DNA of 64,000 nucleotides from Chitinophaga sp. sic0106 (GCF_019219075.1 NZ_JAHUWJ010000009.1:186001-250000); one strand, 5' to 3'; shown: positions 17,163 to 26,324, counted from the first letter of the stretch. A program made the numbers and translations. The notes: generated from the sequence alone by a model not told the origin.

Positions 17163-17723
17163 ATGAATCATATGGATTGGAAATTACTGTCGTCTGAATA
17201 CCTTTTCAAGGATACATGGCTGACAGCCAGGAGAGATAAATGTGAAACGCCCGATGGCCGTATCGTAGATCCCTATTATGTACTGGAGTATAACGACTGG
17301 GTAAACGGGCTGGCATTAACGGAAGATGGCCAGGCTATCATGATCAGGCAGTACCGCCATGGCCTTAAACAAACGCTGATCGAAATCCCCGCCGGCACTA
17401 TGGACGATACAGATCCCTCACCGGCATTTGCCATGGAGCGTGAACTGTTGGAGGAAACCGGTTATGCATTTAAGGAAATTATACCCTTGGGAAGCGTGTC
17501 AGCCAATCCTGGTTCTACGAACAACCTTACGCATATGTTCCTCGCCACTGGTGGCGTTAAAGTGAAAGAGCAGGAGCTGGACGATAATGAGCAGATCGAA
17601 ATTGAACTGATGTCGATTGAAGCCTTGCAGCAACTCATCCTGGAAAATAAGCTGCTGCAAAGTCTGCACGTAACCTGTGTATTCTATGCCTTACGGCATA
17701 TGGGCCGGCTACAGTTTAAATAA
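17163..17723 (+). CDS. Nudix hydrolase (ADP-ribose pyrophosphatase-like)
   Basis: The ATG at 17163 is chosen because AAAGGAGAG lies just upstream, a rare clear Shine-Dalgarno in this window. This gives 186 residues. The Nudix box is GTMDDTDPSPAF followed by the intact core RELLEETGY. It has one residue more than the canonical spacing between the first Gly and the RE pair, and Asp where the first Glu is expected. The arrangement resembles ADP-sugar pyrophosphatases that hydrolyse ADP-ribose. Its stop lies one base from the stop of the converging folC gene. Confidence 0.85.
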   Translation: MNHMDWKLLSSEYLFKDTWLTARRDKCETPDGRIVDPYYVLEYNDWVNGLALTEDGQAIMIRQYRHGLKQTLIEIPAGTMDDTDPSPAFAMERELLEETGYAFKEIIPLGSVSANPGSTNNLTHMFLATGGVKVKEQELDDNEQIEIELMSIEALQQLILENKLLQSLHVTCVFYALRHMGRLQFK

Positions 17724-17724
17724 T

Positions 17725-19020
17725 TTACATCGCTTCAGATACTATAAAGAAGCTGCCGCAAACCAATATCATATCATCGGGCTGGGCATGTTGTTTGGCT
17801 GCCTGTAAGGCATGCTGCACAGTAGGATATGCCTGGCCCTGAAGGCCATTTCTGGCGGCCATTTCAGCAAGACTCACCTCATCGAGTGCACGTGGTATCT
17901 GTGCTTTACAGAAATAATATTTTGCTGTTTTCGGAAACAGTGGCAGCACTTTTTCTACCTCTTTGTCTTTCACAAAACCAGTTACAACGTGCAATGCGGT
18001 ATAGGTAACATGGTGCAGCTGCTGCACAATTTCGGTGATACCCGCTTCATTGTGGCCTACATCCAGCACGGTGAGCGGATGGTGGTTTACCACTTCCCAT
18101 CGACCCCGCAGGCCGGTCAGTTTCTTTACATGACTGAGTGCTGTTGCTATATCTGCTTCTGTAATTTTCCAGCCGCGGGCAATAAGCTGATGAGTGGCAG
18201 AAAGCACGCCCATTACATTTTTCTCCTGGTATTGGCCGCTGAGGTCCAGCTGGTAGTGATGCGTTTGTTGCTGACGTATATGCAGTAACGTTAGTTCCAA
18301 ATGGGTGTTGGTGATGTTGGTGCCGTTGGCAGCGCCCATCCATTCTTCATCAGCAAAGTAAATGGGGGCGCCGGTTTCAGCAGCTTTCGCGATGAATACA
18401 TCCTTAGTTTCTGCTTGCCGCTCGCTGATCACCACCGGTACATCATGTTTGATGATCCCGGCTTTTTCACCTGCAATTTGTGCCAGGGTATCGCCTAGCA
18501 AATGCTGGTGATCATAGCTGATGTTAGTGATAAGAGAGAGTTCGGGAGTGATCACGTTGGTGCTGTCCAAACGCCCGCCCAGCCCTACTTCAATGATGGC
18601 GATGTCCACCTGCTCCTGCGCAAAATGTTCGAATGCCATGGCCACTGTGAGCTCAAAAAAAGACGGCTGGATTTCCGCGATATGAGATTTCATCTGCTCT
18701 GTAAAGGAGACCACAAAATCTTCACTGACCATTTGCCCGTTTATTCTGATACGCTCCCTGAAATCGAGCAGGTGAGGGGAGGTATAGAGGCCTGTTTTGT
18801 ACCCTGCCTGCTGAAAGATAGCTGCCAGCATATGGCTGGAAGAACCTTTACCATTCGTGCCGGCAACGTGAATAGATTTGAATTTATGTTGTGGATTATC
18901 AATGATCTCCAGTAGGGCCAGGGTGTTATCAAGATCTTTCTTGATGGCGCTGGCGCCTACTCTGCTAAACATGGGCAGCTGCTGATACAGGAAGTCCAGG
19001 GTGTCTTGATATTTCTGCAT
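17725..19020 (-). CDS. folC: Bifunctional folylpolyglutamate synthase/dihydrofolate synthase
   Basis: The protein has 431 residues. The Mur-ligase-type P-loop VAGTNGKGSSSHM is at about residues 53-65. It is followed by the family segment GLYTSPHLLDFRERIRING, and later ITNISYDHQHLLGDT and LDVGHNEAG. It adds glutamate to dihydropteroate or folates in the cytosol. It is downstream of the DUF5723-like and tonB-like genes on the same strand. It converges on the Nudix gene with a one-base gap and no room for a separate terminator. Confidence 0.94.
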   Translation of the reverse strand: MQKYQDTLDFLYQQLPMFSRVGASAIKKDLDNTLALLEIIDNPQHKFKSIHVAGTNGKGSSSHMLAAIFQQAGYKTGLYTSPHLLDFRERIRINGQMVSEDFVVSFTEQMKSHIAEIQPSFFELTVAMAFEHFAQEQVDIAIIEVGLGGRLDSTNVITPELSLITNISYDHQHLLGDTLAQIAGEKAGIIKHDVPVVISERQAETKDVFIAKAAETGAPIYFADEEWMGAANGTNITNTHLELTLLHIRQQQTHHYQLDLSGQYQEKNVMGVLSATHQLIARGWKITEADIATALSHVKKLTGLRGRWEVVNHHPLTVLDVGHNEAGITEIVQQLHHVTYTALHVVTGFVKDKEVEKVLPLFPKTAKYYFCKAQIPRALDEVSLAEMAARNGLQGQAYPTVQHALQAAKQHAQPDDMILVCGSFFIVSEAM

Positions 19021-19078
19021 GGCTATATAAAATCTTCACGGCGAAGATAAATATTTCGGCCATTTCCCGCGCCAACCA

Positions 19079-20554
19079 TTAGTTATTGTTGACCGGGCAA
19101 CGCAGCTGCCGCTTACGCATGTGGAAGATGCCACCACCATTTGGATCGCTTCTTTTGATTGGCACCCAACGTAAAGCCACATAGGCATCTGCGCGGTTCA
19201 CCGTTTTGCGGAAAAGGTTTGTAAATAACGTATTCGAGCCTACGATCAGCGGGCCTATTCTGAAACCGGCCCCCACATCTGCCATCCCGTTTTTATTGAC
19301 GATGATGGGCATGTAAGCACCAAAGAGGTCTACATCGTAGCGGGGCGTTACCTGTACCTGCGTCATGCCGTAGGTTTTGTAAATATTGTTAGGGCCGCCG
19401 TTCAGCGCGATGTCTGCGTTGGCAGAAATGTAGAAACGTCCGTCAATGTTATAGTCGGCCATCAGGTGCAGTGTGGCGGGCAATGCCATCCGAAAAACAG
19501 AGTCCGATGCAATAGGGGTGAAAGCGTTATTCAGCTGTCGCGCAAACTGTCGCAGACTTTGATTTTTCTTATAGGTGATGCTGTACGGATCAATGCTTTC
19601 CGAAGTAAGATCCAGGTCGGTATTGCCGGGCGCTTTGTTATAGCCGATGCTTCCGATATCGGTAATGGAAGCGCCTATACGCCATTGGTAAAAGTCGGCT
19701 GCCGGGTTCCAGTGATCTCCTTCGTAATCGCCGAAGCCATCGTTATCCGGGCGGTGTTCGTAGATCACGCCCAGGTCGGCAGAAAAGCCGGAATTACCAT
19801 TGGGCTTAAGGTTGTTGATATAAGGTTTGTCCCAGTGGTCCAGGTTTTCGGAGTAGCCGTAGCGCATGGTGCCGCTGCTCACCGAGGCATCTCGGGTGGT
19901 GTTCATTCTGAAGGTGGCGTTGTCAACCGAGGCATAGCCTGCTGCGATGCCGCTTAAGTATTTGAGCGTAACCCCACCTTTCCACACGCCACCGTAGGAA
20001 TTACGGATAATGCGGGCATAGCTGAGTCCGAACTCGTGCCAGATATTGGAGGACGCTGCTGCATGCTGGATGGTGTAGTTGGTGTTGAGGTAGGCTCTGT
20101 TCGGAAAACTATTGCCGAAAAAGTTAGCTTGTTCTGTTGGTACGTTTCCACCATTGCTGCTGCTGCGTATGCGCCATATGAAGGAAACGGTTTGCCTTTC
20201 ATCGATGGAGTACATGATGGAAGGCATCATGATTTCGGCCATCTCCCAGCCGTTCTGACGGCGGTTGGCGGCCGTGTCCAGGAAGTAATCAACATTCCTG
20301 GTGATGGTATCGTATCGGTTGAATAATGCTTTTTTGGTGATCGTCATGTAGGTGTTGCCGGCTTTGGCATCGGCGCCTGCGATATTCAGATCCCACTTGT
20401 ACCGGGTAGAGGCGGCGCTGGCCGGGTTGTACAGGATGCCGTACACGCCGGCATAATTACTTTGATGGATACCTGAAAATGTTTGAGCGGCTGCGCTGTT
20501 GGCGCAGGCTAAAAAGATAATGGTCCCTGACAGAATTCTTCTGAAGATAGTCAT
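19079..20554 (-). CDS. DUF5723-like outer-membrane protein
   Basis: The start chosen is the ATG at 20554, because residues 1-24 from there (TIFRRILSGTIIFLACANSAAAQ) make a normal signal peptide. An ATG 19 codons upstream would bury it. The mature 467 residues are rich in Tyr, Asn and Gly with alternating strands, starting SGIHQSNYAGVYGILYNPA, a pattern seen in DUF5723/PorV-like outer-membrane barrels of Bacteroidota. The function is unknown; a role at the outer membrane is inferred. It sits between tonB-like and folC on the same strand. Confidence 0.7.
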   Translation of the reverse strand: MTIFRRILSGTIIFLACANSAAAQTFSGIHQSNYAGVYGILYNPASAASTRYKWDLNIAGADAKAGNTYMTITKKALFNRYDTITRNVDYFLDTAANRRQNGWEMAEIMMPSIMYSIDERQTVSFIWRIRSSSNGGNVPTEQANFFGNSFPNRAYLNTNYTIQHAAASSNIWHEFGLSYARIIRNSYGGVWKGGVTLKYLSGIAAGYASVDNATFRMNTTRDASVSSGTMRYGYSENLDHWDKPYINNLKPNGNSGFSADLGVIYEHRPDNDGFGDYEGDHWNPAADFYQWRIGASITDIGSIGYNKAPGNTDLDLTSESIDPYSITYKKNQSLRQFARQLNNAFTPIASDSVFRMALPATLHLMADYNIDGRFYISANADIALNGGPNNIYKTYGMTQVQVTPRYDVDLFGAYMPIIVNKNGMADVGAGFRIGPLIVGSNTLFTNLFRKTVNRADAYVALRWVPIKRSDPNGGGIFHMRKRQLRCPVNNN

Positions 20555-20720
20555 TGCTGGCGATAAGTAAATTGAAACAGGTTTTTCAGATGGCACAGCT
20601 GTGCTGTGCATGATACACTCATGGTTTTCATAGGTTGATAGCGTGTTTAAGGACTAATAAATCACAGGAAGATCAGGTGCTTGCTGGTCTTACTGCTAAT
20701 TCATGATATATATTTTTGGT

Positions 20721-21617
20721 TTATTCGGCTTTAAAATAGAACCGGATGAGCCCGAACTGAACTTCAGGGGCATCCTGGCTGGCATTGTATTTAATCTGCA
20801 AAGCTGCACGTTTGGCGATACTGATCAGGTTATCATTGCTGATGGTAGAGCCGCTCATACTGTAATTGGCGGCAATTACATTCCCTTGTTTATCTACTTT
20901 GATATTGATTGCTACGTATCCGGATTCGTTACTGTCGTAGGTAACGCTGGGGCGTCCTACGAGACTGCGGCCTTTGAGTTGGAAGTCGGATCTGCCGCCG
21001 CCGAGGCCACCACCGCCCGTATATCCTTTGGCGTTAGGGTCGCCGTTGATCTGGCCACGGTCGCCCGGTTTGCCGGTATTTCCTTCACCGGTGGAGTTGT
21101 TGGAGCCGTTGGCGCCGTTGCCGCTATGCGCGCTGTTATTGCTGGCTACGCCGCCAAATACCGCTTTAGGTTTGGGCGCAGGTGCAGCGGGTGCTGGTTT
21201 GGCAGGTGCTTCTGCAGCAGGTTTTTTAACAGGTTTTTCCGGCTTTGGTTCCAGTTTTTTAGGCAGCTCTTTCGGTGGTTTGGTAACTGGTTTTTCCGGT
21301 TTTTTTACTTCCGGCGCATCGGCATCATTGTCTGTGGCAATGTCCTGAGGAGCATCCGCATCAGGTGCCGGTTGCTGCACCTCCGGTTGTTGTGCCGGTG
21401 CAGGTGTTTCCGCTGCGGGAGGGTTTGGATCAAGTGGCTGTACATCTCCCATACCATCATCGGAAGTGCCTAAATTCACTTCCATACCAAGGTCCTGATT
21501 GGGTAATGGGGGTGGTGCAGAAAAACCGGCAAATAACAGGGCTACTAACAGCAACGCATGTACGCCGACGGTTACACCCAGTGCCTGTAAATTCTTTTTT
21601 CCTTTGTTTTCCTGCAT
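20721..21617 (-). CDS. TonB-like energy transducer
   Basis: The start is set at the ATG at 21617. A TTG at 21644 would overlap the -7 promoter box. The 298 residues comprise a cytosolic N terminus, one membrane span (about 12-34, VTVGVHALLLVALLFAGFSA), a long Pro/Lys/Glu/Ala-rich periplasmic spacer, a Gly/Asn-rich linker, and a C-terminal domain with GYVAINIKVDKQGNVI. This is the layout of TonB-family proteins that couple the proton gradient to outer-membrane receptors. No exbB or exbD gene is adjacent. The C terminus is divergent, so the exact role is less certain than the family. Confidence 0.8.
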   Translation of the reverse strand: MQENKGKKNLQALGVTVGVHALLLVALLFAGFSAPPPLPNQDLGMEVNLGTSDDGMGDVQPLDPNPPAAETPAPAQQPEVQQPAPDADAPQDIATDNDADAPEVKKPEKPVTKPPKELPKKLEPKPEKPVKKPAAEAPAKPAPAAPAPKPKAVFGGVASNNSAHSGNGANGSNNSTGEGNTGKPGDRGQINGDPNAKGYTGGGGLGGGRSDFQLKGRSLVGRPSVTYDSNESGYVAINIKVDKQGNVIAANYSMSGSTISNDNLISIAKRAALQIKYNASQDAPEVQFGLIRFYFKAE

Positions 21618-21641
21618 ATTGTTGCTGCTTGATCTTTCGGC

Positions 21642-21649
21642 CAAAGTTA
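21642..21649 (-). promoter_or_regulatory. -7 box of the tonB-like gene
   Basis: TAACTTTG on the minus strand is an exact TAnnTTTG match, 24 bases before the ATG at 21617. A TTAG lies 21 bases upstream at the -33 position. The 91-base interval also drives the divergent MFS gene. Confidence 0.5.
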
Positions 21650-21708
21650 ATAATTACCTTATAAGTTACGCTAATGTTTGCATTAATTTTATCTTTACGG
21701 GCTCGTAT

Positions 21709-22932
21709 ATGAACCCACTAAAGAAAACGCTCGATCTATACCGCAATGCCTATGCCGGACTTGCGCCGGCCACCTGGTGGTTATCCCTCATCCTGCTGAT
21801 TAACAGGAGTGGTACCATGGTGATACCCTTTCTCACGGTGTATATGACCCAGCACCTGCACTTTACCATCACCCAGGCCGGTATTGTGATGGCCTGTTTT
21901 GGGTCCGGTGCTATTGTGGGCGCCACCCTTGGCGGATGGTTGTCGGACCGCATCGGATTTTACCAGGTGCAATTCTGGAGCCTCTTCTCTAACGGTTTAT
22001 TATTCATTTTATTGGGTCAGATGCATACATTTCCGCAACTCTGCATCTGCGTATTTGCCCTGAGTTCCGTTGGCGACGCCTTCCGGCCGGCCAACAGTAT
22101 AGCGATTGCAGCCTATAGCAATCCGGAAAACAGAACACGTTCCTATGCACTAAATCGTTTAGCCGTTAACTTAGGCTGGTCCGTCGGGCCCGCTATCGGT
22201 GGTTTGCTCGCCAGCTTCAGCTACGACCTCCTTTTTTGGGTGGACGGTGCCACCTGTATGTTTGCCGCCTTCATGATGCGCATCCTGCTGCCACCGGTGC
22301 CTGCACCCGCCAAAAGTCATGCCGATCATAGCATACCTAAAGAAAGTATCTGGAAAGACCAGATTTATATCACTTTCCTCGTCTTCGCGATGATCAACGC
22401 TATCTGCCTGTTTCAATTTTCCAGCATAGTACCGTTGTATTTCAAAGAGGTATTGCATATGCAGGAATGGGCCATCGGGCTTACAATGTCCATGAACGGT
22501 ATCATGATCGCCGTGATTGAGATGGTGATGATCTACAGGCTGGACGGCCGTTTCCCGAACCTGCTGTTTATTATGCGGGGTAGTATCCTGGTAGCAGTAG
22601 CTTATTATGTAATTGCAGGGCTGCCCGCCTGGTGGATAGTAGCACCGGTATTTATGGTTATTATCACTTTCGGGGAGATGCTATGCCTGCCTTTTATGAA
22701 CAGCTTCTGGATTGCCCGGAGTCAAACGCATAACCGCGGGCAATATGCGGCATTGTACACCATCTCTTATTCCGTTGCCAATATCGTTTCTCCTACGGCC
22801 GGCGCGTTTGTGGTGGGGCACCTGGGTTTTACTTACTGGTGGATTATTACTGCTACCGTTTGCCTGGTGGCTGCGGCAGGGTTTTGGTTGCTGCAGCAGC
22901 GGATAGATTTTCCGAAGAAGTATCGCATATAG
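21709..22932 (+). CDS. MFS transporter
   Basis: From the ATG at 21709 it encodes 407 residues. About twelve hydrophobic segments are visible. The loop 2-3 motif of the major facilitator superfamily appears as GGWLSDRIGFYQVQ (about residues 80-93), typical of the drug:H+ antiporter branch. It probably exports a small molecule. It is divergent from the tonB-like gene. Its last codons and stop (TATCGC...TAG) form the left arm of a terminator hairpin, directly followed by the repeat island. Confidence 0.88.
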   Translation: MNPLKKTLDLYRNAYAGLAPATWWLSLILLINRSGTMVIPFLTVYMTQHLHFTITQAGIVMACFGSGAIVGATLGGWLSDRIGFYQVQFWSLFSNGLLFILLGQMHTFPQLCICVFALSSVGDAFRPANSIAIAAYSNPENRTRSYALNRLAVNLGWSVGPAIGGLLASFSYDLLFWVDGATCMFAAFMMRILLPPVPAPAKSHADHSIPKESIWKDQIYITFLVFAMINAICLFQFSSIVPLYFKEVLHMQEWAIGLTMSMNGIMIAVIEMVMIYRLDGRFPNLLFIMRGSILVAVAYYVIAGLPAWWIVAPVFMVIITFGEMLCLPFMNSFWIARSQTHNRGQYAALYTISYSVANIVSPTAGAFVVGHLGFTYWWIITATVCLVAAAGFWLLQQRIDFPKKYRI

Positions 22933-22958
22933 GCCTTCGGCCCTCGCGATATTTTTTT
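22921..22958 (+). terminator. Terminator overlapping the end of the MFS gene
   Basis: The outer arms TATCGC (22921-22926) and GCGATA (22946-22951) enclose an inner GGCC/GGCC stem with a TTCG-type loop. A run of seven T follows at 22952-22958. The MFS stop codon (22930-22932) lies inside the structure. Confidence 0.6.
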
Positions 22959-22960
22959 CT

Positions 22961-23235
22961 CGCAAAGCAGCAAAGCAGGTAAGCAGCTAAGGATTGTGTT
23001 ATGTTAATTAAGGTCTAATTGTGTCCACTTTCGGCGGCCACAATAGTTTAGAGAGTCCTTCGGTCTCGTTCAAAAAGTAAGATCAAAATCCAGGACTTAC
23101 CTGCTTTGCTGCTCCTATGTTTGTAATTAACAACAAAACATAAATCACTAGCTGCTTACCTGCTTTGCTGCTCCTATATTTGTAATCAACAACAAAACAT
23201 AATCCTTAGCTGCTTACCTGCTTTGCTGCTTTGCG
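22961..23235. repeat. Repeat island: 35-bp inverted repeat and 58/59-bp tandem units
   Basis: The 35-base segment at 22961-22995 is repeated exactly in inverted orientation at 23201-23235. Each arm consists of degenerate octamers of the form AAAGCAGS/TAAGCAGC. The core CTTACCTGCTTTGCTGCT also occurs as direct copies starting at 23096, 23155 and 23213, with spacers containing TTTGTAATYAACAACAAAACATAA. The gap of 437 bases between the MFS and AraC genes holds no convincing coding region. The nature of the element is unknown. Confidence 0.8.
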
Positions 23236-23241
23236 TGCAAA

Positions 23242-23277
23242 AAAGATCGCTCTCCTGGCGCCGAAGGCGCCATCGCG
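23242..23277 (-). terminator. Minus-strand terminator closing the repeat island
   Basis: TGGCGCC (23256-23262) and GGCGCCA (23266-23272) form a perfect stem with a TTC/GAA loop. It is flanked by TCGC/GCGA and, on the minus strand, followed by GATCTTTTTTGC. It is the mirror image in design of the terminator at 22921-22958, although no minus-strand gene lies to its right. Confidence 0.5.
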
Positions 23278-23369
23278 AGAAAAGCCTGATCGCAACAAAA
23301 ATTGTTAAACGATATACAAATATTGTCCCCAATTATCCAAATTTGCCAGAAAATGAGTAAAATTGGTAA

Positions 23370-24296
23370 ATGAAAGTAATCCAATTTACCGTTCCGGTGG
23401 CTGATGAGGGCTCCGTAGTAGTACAGGAGGACATATTACCTTATTTCTATCATTATCTCCATCGCCACAAAGAAGCGCAGATCACCCTGATCCTCAAAGG
23501 AGAGGGCACACTGATCGCGGGCAACTACACCCAGCCTTTTAAAGCCGGGGAAATTTATGTGATTGGTGCCAACCAGCCTCATATGTTTAAAGGAGATGCC
23601 AAATACTTCGAAAACCAGCAGGAAAAGAATATCCACGCCATACATATCTTCTTCGATCACGAGCACACCCTGATGGGATTGCTGGCATTACCGGAAATGG
23701 ATGCCGTGCGTAAGTTCCTTACACAGGCACGCAGCAGCTTACAACTGCCGCCCCAGTACGAAGAGCGTTTTGCGCCCGATGTCATTCGTATCTCCCGGAT
23801 AACAGGAGCGGAAAGACTCCTGGCATTCATGCACTTATTATTGCAGATGACTCGACAGGTGAAGGACTGGAAGTCATTGTCCACCGGCTTTTCCCGCCAT
23901 GCCTACAGCGAATCTGAAGGATTACGCATGAACGATATTTACCAGTACACACTGGAGCACTATTCAGAAAATATCACCCTCGGCAAAATAGCACAGGTGG
24001 CACACCTGACAACCTATGCGTTTTGCAAATACTTCAAAAAGCACACCCGCAAAACCTACCTGGAGTTTTTAAATGAAATAAGAATCAATGCTGCCTGCAA
24101 GAAAATAATCAGTGGAGAGTATGATAGCATCGCTTCTGTAGCCTATGCTACGGGGTATAATAACCCGATTACGTTTAACCGTGTATTCAGAAAAGTAACG
24201 GGGATGTCGCCAAGCACCTATGCGCGTCAGTACCGCTTTGGGTCTGAAAACGCGCACAGGGATGGACTTTTATTGACTTTAGAAGAACTTGGTTAA
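23370..24296 (+). CDS. AraC family transcriptional regulator
   Basis: The protein has 308 residues. The N-terminal third is a cupin-type sensor domain (HRHKEAQITLILKGEGTL and GEIYVIGANQPH). The C-terminal 100 residues hold two helix-turn-helix motifs: ITLGKIAQVAHLTTYAFCKYF, then SIASVAYATGYNNPITFNRVF and the FRKVTGMSPSTYARQ signature. It is a cytosolic DNA-binding regulator probably responding to a small ligand. The neighbouring MFS gene, across the repeat island, is a possible target but this is not shown. Confidence 0.92.
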   Translation: MKVIQFTVPVADEGSVVVQEDILPYFYHYLHRHKEAQITLILKGEGTLIAGNYTQPFKAGEIYVIGANQPHMFKGDAKYFENQQEKNIHAIHIFFDHEHTLMGLLALPEMDAVRKFLTQARSSLQLPPQYEERFAPDVIRISRITGAERLLAFMHLLLQMTRQVKDWKSLSTGFSRHAYSESEGLRMNDIYQYTLEHYSENITLGKIAQVAHLTTYAFCKYFKKHTRKTYLEFLNEIRINAACKKIISGEYDSIASVAYATGYNNPITFNRVFRKVTGMSPSTYARQYRFGSENAHRDGLLLTLEELG

Positions 24297-24359
24297 CCAA
24301 AGGGGTGTACCTGACGATTGCAGCACCTCGCTTTACACCCGCTGATCAATAAGATCCAA

Positions 24360-24390
24360 GCGGATAGCCGCAAGCATTGCGGCGCTGCTA
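24360..24390 (-). repeat. Diverged REP palindrome at a stop codon
   Basis: GCCGCAA (24367-24373) and TTGCGGC (24377-24383) form the same hairpin as the REP copies at 62237-62261 and 62989-63013. In minus orientation it reads CTAG, then AGCGCCGCAATGCTTGCGGC and TATCCGC. The outer pairs and the GTAG foot are altered by small insertions. The TAG is the stop codon of the radical SAM gene. Confidence 0.6.
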
Positions 24391-25689
24391 GTGTGCAAAA
24401 TCCTGCATGTAATCGCCTTTAATACGCTCCATCGGCGGATTAAAGTAACCGAATTTCAGGTGAGGGAATTCCTCGTGAATCAGTTCCAGTAACTGTTTCA
24501 TACCGAGGCATTCGCCCGGATCGGTGATGTTCATGCGGCCCATGTACCAGTCAGGGTCGATATTGAAGTTGCGCCACTGGATCATTTGCAGATCCGTTTC
24601 ACGAATCAGTTTACGCAGTGCCTCATATTCATCCGCACTGTCGGTAATACCCGGGAACACGAAGTAGTTGATGCTGGTCCAGCCACCAAACTCACGTACC
24701 ACTTTCAGGCTTTCCACGATATCATCAAACACATAGTTATTAGGACGGTAATAAGGCGTATAGTATTTCTCCTGGCAGGAGTTCATACTAACGCGGATGC
24801 TGTTCAGGCCTGCTTCGCAGAGCGCTCTTACCGCATCTGGTTTACTACCGTTGGTGTTGATGTTGATGCTGCCTTTTTGGGTATGCTTGCGTATTTCAAT
24901 GATGGATTCACGTAAGGTTTCCCACATCAGCAGCGGTTCTCCTTCACAACCCTGTCCGAAGCTAACGATTGGGAATGGGGCCGTTTCCAGGTGTGGTACG
25001 GTGTATTCCACAATTTCGTGGGCAGTAGGTTTAAACTTCAACCGGTCTTGTGTAGATACAATCGATTCTTCCTCCGGCTGGAAAGATATACAGCCGACGC
25101 AGTTGGCATTACACGCAGGGGAAGAAGGAATGGGACATTCCCATCTCCCCATAAAATAATTACGGGCAGCAGGACAGTGATAAGTCAGCGCGCAGTTTTC
25201 TGCGAGATGCTGTACCAGTCTGTTATGTGGATATGCTTCCAGGAGTTGGTTTACGCCCTGTTTAACTTTTTTATCATCGAAACCTTCGCATTCCTGGCGG
25301 ATATCAGCTTCAATGCGTGTAGCAGGCACATAGAACTTACCATCCAGCCAGCCCACCGCGGTGTAGCAGAACAGCGGGAGGGTAGGTGCATCCGGCATTG
25401 TTTCGTAGGCTGCCAGGTAAAAACCGGTATGTGCAGGCGGGATAAAAGCCGCTACCGCCCAGCCTTTATCACAAAGCTGCATATCGCCGGTTTCGGCATT
25501 GATGCCGATCCCTCTGCGTCCGGGCAGTTCATACAAGTTTCCGCCTTCCGGTAATTCAATCCATTCATCCGCCTCAATAGGCCAGGCATCCCAGCCACTA
25601 CGGCCGGTTACATGCATGGACGTATCTTCGAAGATATTACCATTCCCGTCGGAATAAAGTATGTAAGGTGTTTGCTTTAATACCGCCAT
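24388..25689 (-). CDS. Radical SAM protein, function unknown
   Basis: The protein has 433 residues. The [4Fe-4S] motif is C193-N-A-N-C197-V-G-C200, preceded by a long N-terminal region (about 185 residues) without a recognised domain. Other Cys pairs (C166, C172, C185) lie just before the motif and could bind an extra cluster. The segment GQGCEGEPLL and the order of the barrel fit the SPASM/MoaA-like radical SAM core. The substrate is unknown. It is the last gene of a minus-strand set with the membrane protein (37-base gap) and the arginase-family gene. Confidence 0.82.
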   Translation of the reverse strand: MAVLKQTPYILYSDGNGNIFEDTSMHVTGRSGWDAWPIEADEWIELPEGGNLYELPGRRGIGINAETGDMQLCDKGWAVAAFIPPAHTGFYLAAYETMPDAPTLPLFCYTAVGWLDGKFYVPATRIEADIRQECEGFDDKKVKQGVNQLLEAYPHNRLVQHLAENCALTYHCPAARNYFMGRWECPIPSSPACNANCVGCISFQPEEESIVSTQDRLKFKPTAHEIVEYTVPHLETAPFPIVSFGQGCEGEPLLMWETLRESIIEIRKHTQKGSININTNGSKPDAVRALCEAGLNSIRVSMNSCQEKYYTPYYRPNNYVFDDIVESLKVVREFGGWTSINYFVFPGITDSADEYEALRKLIRETDLQMIQWRNFNIDPDWYMGRMNITDPGECLGMKQLLELIHEEFPHLKFGYFNPPMERIKGDYMQDFAH

Positions 25690-25726
25690 AAATATATTTG
25701 ATGATTAATCAGTATTCCTTATCAGA

Positions 25727-26314
25727 TTACAACCTGCTTTTGCAGTAGTTGTTAATTGCTTCCCTTTCCTCTTTGCCTGGCTCATCGATGATTTCAATCT
25801 GCACCACTTTATTGGTTTTGAAATCGAGCGTCAGCAGGTCGTTACGCAAAATTACGTTATTCAGTTCGTTCCAGCCAATCTGCCTGGTATTGAAGGCTGT
25901 AGGCACAGTAATCCCCGTTTGCTCCATTACAATGCGAGCCGGCTGGAATACAGTATATTCCGACCAGGCAATGTAACCCAGCCCGAAACCGGCCAGTACC
26001 AGGAACATGGCTGCCAGCGGTTGCAGGTGCGACAGAAAATAAAGGCTGCCGGTGAGGCATACAAATATCTGTACCAGTCGCACCATGGTATTGGCTGCCG
26101 CAAAGTTTTTAAACTTTTTGGACATAAACGGGAACACCATACTGGCTAGTCCTACCGCCACAAAAAAGAGGGCGAGGACCCAGTTGGGATTGGCTGCTCC
26201 CCGGTAAATGCCAATCGCATTTACCAGGAACAGTACGCCCACGATGCCATGCATGACCGGAAGTAATTTCAGTCTGCCGGTAGCGTTGGGATGTATAATG
26301 CGCAGTTTGTACAT
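25727..26314 (-). CDS. Membrane protein with C-terminal soluble domain
   Basis: The protein has 195 residues. Four hydrophobic segments are visible (about 19-37, 45-63, 79-95 and 100-116), followed by a soluble C terminus starting with EYTVFQPARIVMEQTGITVP and containing IGWNELNNVILRNDLLTLDF. The latter has the look of the small beta domain found in PH-like membrane proteins. The function is unknown. It begins 10 bases after the arginase-family stop, which implies cotranscription. Confidence 0.7.
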   Translation of the reverse strand: MYKLRIIHPNATGRLKLLPVMHGIVGVLFLVNAIGIYRGAANPNWVLALFFVAVGLASMVFPFMSKKFKNFAAANTMVRLVQIFVCLTGSLYFLSHLQPLAAMFLVLAGFGLGYIAWSEYTVFQPARIVMEQTGITVPTAFNTRQIGWNELNNVILRNDLLTLDFKTNKVVQIEIIDEPGKEEREAINNYCKSRL

Positions 26315-26324
26315 GCAGCTGGTT

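Noticed and set aside
23096..23235. CRISPR-like array in the repeat island
   Set aside because: The repeated units are 58-59 bp with nearly identical spacers, there are only three copies, and there is an inverted copy. No cas gene is in the window.
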